Shown here piece after piece: positions 26,041-34,091 of a stretch of DNA of 64,000 bases (its first letter is position 1; every line of letters starts with the position of its first letter). The notes beneath the pieces are model-generated. The model was given only the letters and a program-made list of their open reading frames with translations. It ran no database searches and was not told the origin of the DNA. Both the position numbers and the translations under genes were made by a program. Origin of the DNA: Streptomyces iranensis (GTDB taxonomy: Bacteria; Actinomycetota; Actinomycetes; Streptomycetales; Streptomycetaceae); assembly GCF_017874715.1 (NCBI RefSeq), contig NZ_JAGGLR010000002.1, positions 434,001 to 498,000 on the forward strand. The letters run 5' to 3'.

Positions 26041-27696
26041 TCAGCGGGGCATGACCGCTCCCTGGTTGGCGGGGGCGACATGCCGGGCGTAGAAGGCGAG
26101 GTAGCCGCGGGTGACGTTCGGGGCGGGGGCGACCCGGGCCTCGCGGCGGCGTTCGAGTTCGGCCTCGTCGACGGCGAGGTCGAGTCGGCGGGCGTTGAGG
26201 TCGACGGAGATGGTGTCGCCGTCCTGCACCAGGCCGATGGGGCCACCGCTGGCGGCTTCGGGGCCGACGTAGCCGATCGCGGGACCGTGGGAGGCGCCGG
26301 AGAAGCGGCCGTCGGTGATCAGGGCGACGGTCTCCGACAGGCCCATGCCGACGACGGCGGAGGTGGCGCCGAGCATCTCGCGCATGCCGGGGCCGCCCTT
26401 GGGCCCTTCGTTGCGGATGACGATCGCCGTGCCGGGTTCGATCTCGCCGGCCAGGGTGGCGGTGATCGCGTCCTCCTCGTTCTCGAAGACGCGGGCGGTG
26501 CCCTCGAATTCCCACATCGCCGGTGTGACGCCGGAGGCCTTCACAACCGCGCCCCCGGGGGCGAGGCTGCCGCTGAGGATGTAGATCGCGCCTTCGGGAG
26601 CCTTCGGCTCGGCGCGGGTGGCGAGCAGCTCGGGGTTGGTGTTCTCGGCCGCGGCGGCGATCTCGCCGGTGGTCCTGCCCGAGACCGTGACGGTGTCGCC
26701 GTGGATGAGGTCGCCGAGTTCCTTGAGGACGGCCGGCACACCGCCCGCCTCGCCCAGTTCGGTCACGCCCCAGGGACCTGAGGGCGCCAGCTTGGCCAGG
26801 GTGGGGGTTTCCCGGCCGATCTTGTCGATGAAGCCGAAGTCGAGTTCGACACCGGCTTCCTTGGCCATCGCGATGAAGTGCAGTACGAGGTTGGTCGAGC
26901 CGGACACCGACAGCGCGACGCGCAGCGCGTTCTCGAACGCGGCCGGGGTGAGGATGTCGCTGGGCCGGACGTTCTCCCGGAACAGGTCCACGATGCGCAT
27001 CCCGGTGTACTTGGCCGCGCGGATCTGCTTGTTGGTCCCGCCCGCGAGCGTGCCCGAGCCGGGCAGCGACAGCCCGAGGGCCTCGGTGTAGATGCCCGCC
27101 GTGTTGCCGCTGGTGAGGGTGTCGCCGGCGCCGGGGCCCGGGAACAGCTCATCCTCCCAGTCCTTCAGCGTCTCCTCGCTGATGGCGCCGCGGACCGCCT
27201 CGCCGACACCGTCGTAGACGGTCTCCAGGAACAGGTGCTTGCCGCGGTACTCGCCGTACTTGGTGGGTCCGCAGTAGAGCAGGATGGTCGGCAGATTGAG
27301 CCGGGCCGCCGCCATGACCATGCCCGGAGTGGGCTTGTCGCCACCGGTGAGCAGGACGAGGGCGTCGGCGCCGTGGCCTTCGGCCATCAGCTCGACGGAG
27401 TCGGCGACGATGTCCCGGCTGGGCAGAACGTAGCGCATGCTGCGCGCGGCGAACGCTTCGCTGTCGGTGACGTGGAAGGTGTTGAACTCGACCGGTGTGC
27501 CGCCGTTCATCCGCACCCCCGCCTTGACCGCGTCGGCCAGCGTCCGCAGGTGGGCGTTCTCGGGCGAGAAGTCCTGGTAGGTGTTGGCGATCATGATGAG
27601 CGGGCGGTCCAGCTCCTCATCGGTGAAGCCGGCTCCCTTGATCCAGGCACGCTGGAGCGAACGCTGGATGCCCTGGAACTGGTCCTTGCTGCGCAT
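26041..27696 (-). CDS. IlvD/Edd-family dehydratase homologue lacking the Fe-S cysteines
   Basis: 551 residues from the ATG at 27696 (GAAAGGG upstream). The alignment to dihydroxy-acid and sugar-acid dehydratases is clear along the whole length: LPSRDIVADSVELM, DKPTPGMVMAAARLN, EALGLSLPGSGT, STNLVLHF and ITDGRFSGASHGPAIGYVGPEA. However, the three positions that hold the iron-sulfur cluster are Glu46 (SPENAHL), Gly119 (GGDKPTPG) and Gly191 (GAGDTL). The whole protein has a single cysteine, Cys142. The Mg/Lys motif (DK) and the C-terminal serine loop remain. It either works without Fe-S or has a different role. It is transcribed with an MFS transporter 59 bases upstream, suggesting uptake and use of an organic or sugar acid. 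Confidence 0.85.
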   Translation of the reverse strand: MRSKDQFQGIQRSLQRAWIKGAGFTDEELDRPLIMIANTYQDFSPENAHLRTLADAVKAGVRMNGGTPVEFNTFHVTDSEAFAARSMRYVLPSRDIVADSVELMAEGHGADALVLLTGGDKPTPGMVMAAARLNLPTILLYCGPTKYGEYRGKHLFLETVYDGVGEAVRGAISEETLKDWEDELFPGPGAGDTLTSGNTAGIYTEALGLSLPGSGTLAGGTNKQIRAAKYTGMRIVDLFRENVRPSDILTPAAFENALRVALSVSGSTNLVLHFIAMAKEAGVELDFGFIDKIGRETPTLAKLAPSGPWGVTELGEAGGVPAVLKELGDLIHGDTVTVSGRTTGEIAAAAENTNPELLATRAEPKAPEGAIYILSGSLAPGGAVVKASGVTPAMWEFEGTARVFENEEDAITATLAGEIEPGTAIVIRNEGPKGGPGMREMLGATSAVVGMGLSETVALITDGRFSGASHGPAIGYVGPEAASGGPIGLVQDGDTISVDLNARRLDLAVDEAELERRREARVAPAPNVTRGYLAFYARHVAPANQGAVMPR

Positions 27697-27755
27697 ATCT
27701 GCCCTTTCGGTGGTGTGGGACGGTGAACGCTGGTGGGTAGTGGTGGACACCGGGG

Positions 27756-29132
27756 TCAGACCTCGGTCCGCGAGGCCCGCGCCACCGGCGTGGCCGGTTC
27801 GCCGGACGGGGCCCTGTGTGTCGCGCGGTGCAGCGCGAGTGTTCCGCCGGCGGCGAACAGCAGGAACACGCCGAGGAGGATGTAGCCGGCCGAATAGGTG
27901 CCGGTGGCGTCCTTGAGGAGGCCGGTCAGGGAGGGGGCGATGATCCCGGACAGGTTGCCGACGGAGTTGATGACGGCGACGCCGACCGCGGCCGCGGTGC
28001 CCACGAGATAGCGGGACGGGAGCTGCCAGAACACCGGGATGCTGGAGTAGATGGCGGCGGCGGTGACCGACACCAGCACCATGCCGATGAAGAAGTTCGA
28101 GAAGAACGGGGATGCCGCGATGGCTGCCGCGCCGATGAGGGTGGGAATCACGATGTGCCATGTGCGTTCCTGCGCGCGATCGGAGCGGCGGCCCCAGAAG
28201 ATCATGCAGCAGACACCCACCGCGCTGGGAATCGCGCTGATCAGACCGATCTGCATCAGCGACAGATGGGTGCCGAACTGATCGCTGAAGGACTGCACCA
28301 TCTGCGGCAGGAAGAACCCGAGCGCGTACTCGCCGAACTCCAGGCCGAGATAGATCAGGGCCAGGTAGAGCACCGCCGGCCGCAGAAGCGTCCGCATGAT
28401 CGAATGCTGAGGACGGTGGGCGGCGGAGACTTCGCCGGTCTCTGATTCGAGCTCGGCCACCAGCCAGGCCCGCTCGGGTTCGGTGAGAAACGTGGCCTGG
28501 GAGGGCTTGTCGACCAGCCAGAACAGGCACGCGATCCCGCCGAGCACGGAGGGAACGGCCTCGATGACGAACATCGCCTGCCAGCCGCGCAGGCCCGCCA
28601 CTCCGTGCAACACGGTCATCAGCCAGGTCGACAGCGGTGAGCCGATGAGACCGGCGAGCGGCACCGCCATGAAGAAGGTCGCGGTCGCCTGGGCCCGCTT
28701 CTCCCGGGGGAACCACCGGGTCAGATACAAAATCATCGCCGGGAAGAAGCCCGCCTCGGCGACCCCCATGAGGAAGCGCAGCACATAGAAGCTGACGGGC
28801 CCCTGCACCAATGACATACAGCCGGCGACGGCCCCCCAAGTGATCATGATCCGCGCGATCCACAGCCGGGGCCCGAACCTGGTCAGCGCCATGTTGCTGG
28901 GCACCTCGAAGATGAAGTACGCGACGAAGAAGACCCCCGCCCCGATCCCGTAGGCGCTGTCGGAAATGCCGACGTCGGCGTTCATCTCCAGTGAGGCGAA
29001 GCTGATGTTGACGCGGTCGAGGTAGCAGACGAGGTAGGCGAAGAGCAGGAACGGCAGGATCCGCCACATCGTCTTGCGCATCGCGGTGCGCCGGACGAGT
29101 TCCCCCGTCGCGCCTGGTGGTGCTGGATTCAT
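27756..29132 (-). CDS. MFS transporter, anion:cation symporter (ACS/tartrate-like) family
   Basis: 458 residues from the ATG at 29132 (GGAG about ten bases upstream; the frame is open further but without a ribosome site). Twelve hydrophobic segments are visible. Motifs include YLDRVNISFA in helix 1, GVFFVAYFIFEVPSNM, RFLMGVAEAGFFPAMILYLTRWFP and GRRSDR, all typical of the ACS family that imports organic and sugar acids. It is the first gene of an operon with the IlvD/Edd homologue, and a 23-bp palindrome lies 188 bases upstream before the divergent GntR gene. Confidence 0.85.
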   Translation of the reverse strand: MNPAPPGATGELVRRTAMRKTMWRILPFLLFAYLVCYLDRVNISFASLEMNADVGISDSAYGIGAGVFFVAYFIFEVPSNMALTRFGPRLWIARIMITWGAVAGCMSLVQGPVSFYVLRFLMGVAEAGFFPAMILYLTRWFPREKRAQATATFFMAVPLAGLIGSPLSTWLMTVLHGVAGLRGWQAMFVIEAVPSVLGGIACLFWLVDKPSQATFLTEPERAWLVAELESETGEVSAAHRPQHSIMRTLLRPAVLYLALIYLGLEFGEYALGFFLPQMVQSFSDQFGTHLSLMQIGLISAIPSAVGVCCMIFWGRRSDRAQERTWHIVIPTLIGAAAIAASPFFSNFFIGMVLVSVTAAAIYSSIPVFWQLPSRYLVGTAAAVGVAVINSVGNLSGIIAPSLTGLLKDATGTYSAGYILLGVFLLFAAGGTLALHRATHRAPSGEPATPVARASRTEV

Positions 29133-29319
29133 GGACGTCAACTCCTTCACGGCCCGCCTCATTGCGGACGTCTGAATCGGCCCCCTTCCGCCACGCACCC
29201 ACGCCCGGTGGCGTGGCGGAGTGCGGGGGCGGTCGCGTGTCGACGCGAGAGGAATCAGTGCGGAACAGGGGCCTTATGAGCCATGCCTCCACCCACTGCG
29301 GCGAAAGTACCCAAGGAAC

Positions 29320-29342
29320 GTCAGATCGTCAAACGATCTGAC
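29320..29342. promoter_or_regulatory. 23-bp perfect palindrome, probable GntR/FadR operator
   Basis: GTCAGATCGT (29320-29329) and ACGATCTGAC (29333-29342) are exact reverse complements around CAA. The core TCGTCAAACGA is of the TNGTNNNACNA form bound by FadR-subfamily GntR regulators. It lies 47 bases before the GntR gene and in front of the MFS-IlvD operon, so it could control both divergent promoters. Confidence 0.75.
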
Positions 29343-29389
29343 TGACGGTATCCTCGGTATGCCGAGGAGGACGAGGAGGTCCGTGCGGG

Positions 29390-30085
29390 ATGGCTGGTGC
29401 GAAGAGGGGCCGTGCGACGCTTGCGACGCACCCCATGACGGTGCCGTCGCGGCCGGACATGATCGCCGCACGCCTGCGGCAGGCACTGGCCGATGGCGAG
29501 ATCACCGAAGGAGAGCAACTCGTCGAGCCGGATCTCGTCGCCTCGTTCGGCGCCTCACGGCCCACGGTGCGCGAGGCGCTGCAGCGGCTGGTGCAGGAGG
29601 GGCTGGTCACCGCCATCCCACACCGCGGTGTTTTCGTCACCACGTTCTCGCCGGAGGATCTCGACGACATCTACGACGCGCGACGCGCGATCGAGACCTC
29701 GGCCGCGCTGCGGCTGGCCGAGACCCAGGATCCGGCGGTGCTGGCGAGCCTTCGCGAGCAGCACCGCGCCATGACGGCCGCGGTCACGGCGGGCGACCCG
29801 GCCGAGCTGACGGCGGCGGACATGCGGTTCCACGAGATGCTGGTGGCCTGCCTGCGCAATCAGCGCCTCGAGCGCACCAGCAGGACGCTCCTGGTCGAAA
29901 CGCGGATGTGTCTGGCCCGGCTCGAGGGGCACTACTCCATACCGCAAGAGGCCGTCGACGAGCACGCCGACATCGTGGGCGCGATCGAGTCGGCGGACGT
30001 CGCAGCGGTGATCAAGGCAGTGGGCGACCACATGACCAACGCCGCGGAACTGCTGGACCGCCTCCATGCCCGACGCACGTCCTAG
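29390..30085 (+). CDS. GntR family regulator, FadR subfamily
   Basis: 231 residues. The winged helix (about 20-85) has EPDLVASFGASRPTVREALQRLVQEGLV, and the all-helical FCD ligand domain has the metal residues in DMRFHEMLVA, ETRMCL and EHADIVGAI. It is divergent from the MFS-dehydratase operon with a perfect palindrome between. It is probably a repressor released by the transported acid or a pathway intermediate. Confidence 0.87.
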   Translation: MAGAKRGRATLATHPMTVPSRPDMIAARLRQALADGEITEGEQLVEPDLVASFGASRPTVREALQRLVQEGLVTAIPHRGVFVTTFSPEDLDDIYDARRAIETSAALRLAETQDPAVLASLREQHRAMTAAVTAGDPAELTAADMRFHEMLVACLRNQRLERTSRTLLVETRMCLARLEGHYSIPQEAVDEHADIVGAIESADVAAVIKAVGDHMTNAAELLDRLHARRTS

Positions 30086-30148
30086 GACCCGTACGAAACC
30101 GTCGTCAACCGACAGGGTGATCGCCCCTCCCCGGCGGAACGGCGTGGG

Positions 30149-31138
30149 TCAGCGGCGGCGCAGCCGCTTGTCGGTGATGGGCGGGGTGGGGTCGATGTAG
30201 AAGTCGTCGGGGTTGACGTCGACACCGGGCGCGACGATCTCGTCGATCCGGTCGAGGACGTCGTCATCGAGCTCCGCGTCGGCCCCGGCCAGGAGATCGG
30301 TGAGGTGCTCGGGGTGGCGCGGACCGATCAGCACGGACGTGACCGCGGGGTGGGCGCGGACGAAGGCGAGGGCCAGATGGGCGAGCGGCAGACCGGCTTC
30401 GGTGGCCAGCGCGGTGAGCTTCTGGACGGCCTCGGCCTTGGCCCTGACGCCTGGCTGGGACAGGTCGAACATCTTCGCGCCCAGCCCGGCGTTGCGGTGC
30501 CCCGTGGTGGGGTCGGCCCGGCCGGAGAGCCAGCCGGAGTTGAGCGGGCCGAAGGTCAGCACGCCCATGCCGTACCGCCGGGCGGTGGGCAGCACGCGGT
30601 TCTCCACACCGCGGGTGAGGATGGAATAGGGGCACTGCTCGGTGCGCAAGGGGCGGTGGCCGCGGCGCTCGGCGGTCCACTGGGCTTCGACCGTCTCCTC
30701 GGGCGCGAAGAAGGAGCCGCCGACGGCGCGCACTTTCCCGGCCCGGACCAGGTCCGAGAGGGCGGCGAGGGTTTCGTCGATATCGGTGTTCGGGTCCGGG
30801 CGGTGCATCTGGTACAGGTCGATGTGGTCGGTATCCAGGCGGCGCAGGCTCTCCTCGACGGCGCGCCGGATCCAGCGAGCCGAGCCGCCGCGCCGGTTGG
30901 CGTCGTCTCCCATGGCCAGCCCGAACTTGGTGGCCAGCACGACCTCGTCGCGGCGGCCCTCGAGGGCTTTGCCGACGATCTCCTCCGACTCCCCGCCGGA
31001 GTACACGTCCGCCGTGTCGATGATGTTGATACCGGCATCGAGCGCGGTGTGAATCATGCGGACGCACTCACCGTGGTCGGTGTTGCCCATCGCGCCGAAC
31101 ATCATCGTGCCGAGCGCGTACTGGCTCCGGGACGCCAC
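30149..31138 (-). CDS. Aldo/keto reductase with a truncated, replaced N-terminus
   Basis: About 329 residues if the GTG at 31138 is used. The AKR residues are present: Asp/Tyr in DTADVYSGGESEE, Lys in LATKFG and His in LYQMHRPDP, and the C-terminus is complete. The first beta-strand motif LGTMMFG is intact, but the residues that normally come before it (a YRxLGRSGLKVS type start) are missing. Instead there is VASRSQYA, encoded antisense to a regulator fragment on the other strand. A deletion therefore seems to have removed the 5' end and promoter of this gene. Whether it is still expressed or folds is unclear. It would be an NADPH-dependent carbonyl reductase. Confidence 0.7.
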   Translation of the reverse strand: MASRSQYALGTMMFGAMGNTDHGECVRMIHTALDAGINIIDTADVYSGGESEEIVGKALEGRRDEVVLATKFGLAMGDDANRRGGSARWIRRAVEESLRRLDTDHIDLYQMHRPDPNTDIDETLAALSDLVRAGKVRAVGGSFFAPEETVEAQWTAERRGHRPLRTEQCPYSILTRGVENRVLPTARRYGMGVLTFGPLNSGWLSGRADPTTGHRNAGLGAKMFDLSQPGVRAKAEAVQKLTALATEAGLPLAHLALAFVRAHPAVTSVLIGPRHPEHLTDLLAGADAELDDDVLDRIDEIVAPGVDVNPDDFYIDPTPPITDKRLRRR

Positions 31139-31489
31139 CCCCACGATCCCGCCCTGGCCGAACTCGTCGGCGAGCTCTCCGCACAGGACCCCGACTTCCG
31201 CCGCTGGTGGGCCGATCACGATGTCTTCCAGCGCACTCACGGCATCAAGCGCTACCACCACTGCCTCGTCGGCGATCTCGTCCTGGGCTACGAGTCCTTC
31301 ACCGCTACCGACGACCCGGACCAGACCCTCGGCATCTACACCGCCGAACCCGGTTCGCCTTCCGCGGACCGGCTGGCTCTCCTCGCCGGCTGGAGCGGTC
31401 CCCCGTACCAGCCTGACCATTCCCGGGTCGCCCGCGCGGCCGAGGCCGAACCGCCCAACTACCGGGCAGGACGTGGTTCGTCCTCGTGA
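31130..31489 (+). pseudogene. C-terminal fragment of an MmyB-like XRE regulator
   Basis: The plus strand encodes GRHPHDPALAELVGELS, then DPDFRRWWADHDV, KRYHHCLVGDLVLGYESF and DPDQTLGIYTAEPGSPS. This is the C-terminal ligand-binding part of MmyB-type regulators, about 119 codons with a natural stop. The helix-turn-helix and first half are absent: upstream the strand is antisense to the aldo/keto reductase. No start codon with a ribosome site is present, so it is a remnant. Confidence 0.8.
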
Positions 31490-31555
31490 CCTACAATTCC
31501 CCGGCCAGCTGGCGAAAAATGAGTGGTCGACACGCATGGGCGGGGAGGAGCCACG

Positions 31556-32512
31556 ATGGCAACGGGGGGATGGGGTCTGCCGAACGGCCCCGGGCAGGGA
31601 GGCAACCGTTGGGGACCGCCGCCGGCGCCTGGTCCTTACGGGCCGCCGCCGACACCGGATCCGTACGGGCCACCGCCGACACCAAGTCCGTACGTGCCCC
31701 CGCCCCCGCCCCCGCCACCCGGGCCCTACCGGCCGACGCCCAGGGGCCGGCGCTGGTACCGGCGGGTGCCTTTCCTCTCCTTCCTCATCCCCCTGCTCCG
31801 CCTGGCGCACCGGCCCGCGCGGAAACTGTTCGACCAGGATGGCGGCGGGCGCGTCCACGACCCCGTGGTCGACCGCGTTCAGATCACCCGGACGGTGCTC
31901 GGCGTACTCGCGACGCTCGCCCTCTACTACATGTACGGATCGGACGGCGACCTGGAGGATCAGGCCAGCGAGAGTGCCGCCCAACTCCTCGTGACCCCGG
32001 TGCTGCTCCTCATCGCCGGACCGGTGGTCATCGCCCTCTTCATCCGCTACGCGCCCGCGGAGCGGCGGCGGTTGCTGCGCTCCCGGCTCAGTGTCCCGGC
32101 CAAGACCGTCGGCTGGTACGTCCTGACCGTGGCCGTCCTCGCCGCCACGTTGTGGGGGATCTCGGCCAACCCCGGGGTGCTGGAAGGGCTGCACGGGGTG
32201 TGGCTGTTCGTGGCCGCGGTCCCGGCGCTCGTGTTCGTGCTGTGGGGGCTGCCGTTCTTCTTCCTGGCATCGGCCTACGTCGCACGCTCCGCCTTCAACA
32301 CCGCCTATGTGCACGCCGCGCTGCCGGCCGTGCTCACCGTGGTGATGGTCTGGATCATCGCCGTCTTCAACCTGACCGGGAGCGGCATGCCCAACGGGCC
32401 GACATGGGCCCAGTTCTGTTCCCTGTTCGGCGGGCCGCTGTCGGTGACCGGGCTCTCCCTGTGGGAGCTGCACCGGCTGCGCACACGCCACGGCGTGACC
32501 ATACGCGGCTGA
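31556..32512 (+). CDS. Membrane protein with proline-rich N-terminus
   Basis: 318 residues from the ATG at 31556, with GGAGGAG five bases upstream. Residues 1-70 are a low-complexity Pro/Gly/Tyr segment with PYGPPPTPDPYGPPPTPSPY-type repeats. About six hydrophobic segments follow (for example TVLGVLATLALYYMYG, LLVTPVLLLIAGPVVIALF and VWLFVAAVPALVFVLWG). No enzymatic motif is seen. Such proteins are common in Streptomyces and are of unknown function. Confidence 0.75.
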   Translation: MATGGWGLPNGPGQGGNRWGPPPAPGPYGPPPTPDPYGPPPTPSPYVPPPPPPPPGPYRPTPRGRRWYRRVPFLSFLIPLLRLAHRPARKLFDQDGGGRVHDPVVDRVQITRTVLGVLATLALYYMYGSDGDLEDQASESAAQLLVTPVLLLIAGPVVIALFIRYAPAERRRLLRSRLSVPAKTVGWYVLTVAVLAATLWGISANPGVLEGLHGVWLFVAAVPALVFVLWGLPFFFLASAYVARSAFNTAYVHAALPAVLTVVMVWIIAVFNLTGSGMPNGPTWAQFCSLFGGPLSVTGLSLWELHRLRTRHGVTIRG

Positions 32513-32535
32513 GTCATCCCCTACGCTGCGGATGT

Positions 32536-32552
32536 AGATGCGTCGTGCATCT
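32536..32552. promoter_or_regulatory. Short inverted repeat before the amidase gene
   Basis: AGATGC (32536-32541) and GCATCT (32547-32552) are reverse complements with a five-base spacer, 25 bases before the amidase start. It could be an operator. The arms are short, so chance is not excluded. Confidence 0.3.
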
Positions 32553-32576
32553 TGTTGACGGCGGAAGGGCCGGCCT

Positions 32577-33992
32577 GTGGGCGAGAGTGAGCTGTACTAC
32601 CGGGACGCGACCGAGCTGGCGGAGCTCATCGCAGGACGCCAGGTGTCCGCCGTGGAAGTGGTGCAGGCGCATCTGGACCGTATCGCGGCGGTCGACCCGA
32701 AAATCAACGCCGTGACGGTGACCGCCGAGCGGGCACTCGACGCGGCGCGCGCCGCCGACCGGGCCGTGCGGTCCGGCACGGCTCTGGGCCCGTTGCACGG
32801 CGTCCCGTTCACGGTCAAGGACTCGCTGGATGTGGCGGGGGTGGTCGCCGCACGCGGCTCGGCGCTGTTCCGGGACCATGTCCCGGCCAGGGACGCGACC
32901 GCGGTGGCCAGACTCCGGGCGGCGGGCGGGATTCCGCTGGCCAAGACGAACCTGCCCGAGTTCTCCTACTGGACCGAGACCGACAACGTCATCACCGGCA
33001 GGTCACTCAACCCCTGGGACCACGAGCGGACTCCAGGCGGATCAAGTGGCGGGGAGTCAGCGGCGATCGCCGCCGGGATGTCCCCGCTCGGGTTGGGCAG
33101 CGATGTCGCCATCTCGGTCCGGGGACCGGCCCACGACACCGGCATCGTCGCGCTGAAGGCCACCCGGGGCCGCGTCCCGGCCACCGGCCACTGGCCCGAG
33201 GTTCCCCGGCGCTACTGGCACGTCGGTCCAATGGCCCGCAGTGTGCGGGACATCACGGCCGCGCTGAGGGTCCTCGCAGGACCCGACGGTGTCGACGGTT
33301 ACGTGCGGCGGCACCACCCGCACCCCGCCGACCCGCCCGGACCGAGGGACGTGGCCGGGCTGCGGGTGGGCTGGGCGACCGAGCCCGCCTTCGGCCCGGT
33401 GGACCCCGAGGTGGCGGCCACCGTCACCGCGGCGGCCGACGCCCTGCGCAGCCTGGGCTGCGTGGTCGAACCGGCCCCGCTCCCCGAGCTGGAGACCCTC
33501 GACGCGACCGCGCTGAGCGCGGTGCTGTTCACCGCCGAGGTCGTGCCGTATTTCCGGCAGGTGGTCGCCGGCCGCGAGTCCGAGCTGCACAGCGTCATCC
33601 GGCGCGCGCTGACCGCGCCGGACGTGACGCTGACCGACTATGTCGCCGCCCAGCAACGGGTCGAGGCGCTCAGTTCGATGTTCTCCGGGTACTTCGAGCG
33701 CTACGACGTCCTGCTGTGCCCCGTATGCCCCATCCCCGCGCCGCCGCACGCCCGACAGACATTCGAGGTCGGCGACGTCACCGTCCCGGCACGCGGCATC
33801 ATGCGCGCGACGGTCCCGTTCAATCTCACCGGCCTGCCCGCGCTCTCCCTCCCCTTCGGAGCCACCGGCGGGCAACTGCCGATCGGCGTCCAGCTCGTCT
33901 CCCGCTGGTACGACGAGGCGACGATCCTGCGGCTCGGCGCGGCCCTGGAGGAGATCAGCCCGGTCCGGCACCGCCACCCCGACCTCACCTGA
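32577..33992 (+). CDS. Amidase signature family hydrolase with altered Ser-loop
   Basis: 471 residues from a GTG (GGAAGGG upstream). The Ser-cis-Ser-Lys triad can be placed: Lys in PFTVKDSLD, cis-Ser in [16 protein letters not shown] and nucleophile Ser in [12 protein letters not shown]. In most members the last motif reads GSDxGGSIRxPA; here Gly-Gly before the serine is Ala-Ile, which touches the oxyanion hole. It resembles glutamyl-tRNA amidotransferase A and fatty-amide hydrolase-like amidases. No partner B/C subunits are nearby, so a free amidase on a small amide is likely. It is convergent with the large exported protein gene. Confidence 0.82.
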   Translation: MGESELYYRDATELAELIAGRQVSAVEVVQAHLDRIAAVDPKINAVTVTAERALDAARAADRAVRSGTALGPLHGVPFTVKDSLDVAGVVAARGSALFRDHVPARDATAVARLRAAGGIPLAKTNLPEFSYWTETDNVITGRSLNPWDHERTPGGSSGGESAAIAAGMSPLGLGSDVAISVRGPAHDTGIVALKATRGRVPATGHWPEVPRRYWHVGPMARSVRDITAALRVLAGPDGVDGYVRRHHPHPADPPGPRDVAGLRVGWATEPAFGPVDPEVAATVTAAADALRSLGCVVEPAPLPELETLDATALSAVLFTAEVVPYFRQVVAGRESELHSVIRRALTAPDVTLTDYVAAQQRVEALSSMFSGYFERYDVLLCPVCPIPAPPHARQTFEVGDVTVPARGIMRATVPFNLTGLPALSLPFGATGGQLPIGVQLVSRWYDEATILRLGAALEEISPVRHRHPDLT

Positions 33993-34028
33993 CCCGGCTG
34001 CCGATCCATCCGGAGGGGCCTCGCCCCA

Positions 34029-34082
34029 CCGCCCCCTCGCTCACCTGTGGGCTGCCGTCCCCACATGGCCCGGAGGGGGCGG
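34029..34082. terminator. Nested hairpin between convergent genes, probable bidirectional terminator
   Basis: CCGCCCCCTC (34029-34038) and GAGGGGGCGG (34073-34082) are exact reverse complements, and inside the loop TGTGGG (34046-34051) pairs with CCCACA (34060-34065). It lies between the stops of the amidase gene (33992) and the leftward gene ending at 34092, where a shared terminator is expected. No T-run is present, as is common in Streptomyces. Confidence 0.6.
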
Positions 34083-34091
34083 AGTCGGTGG

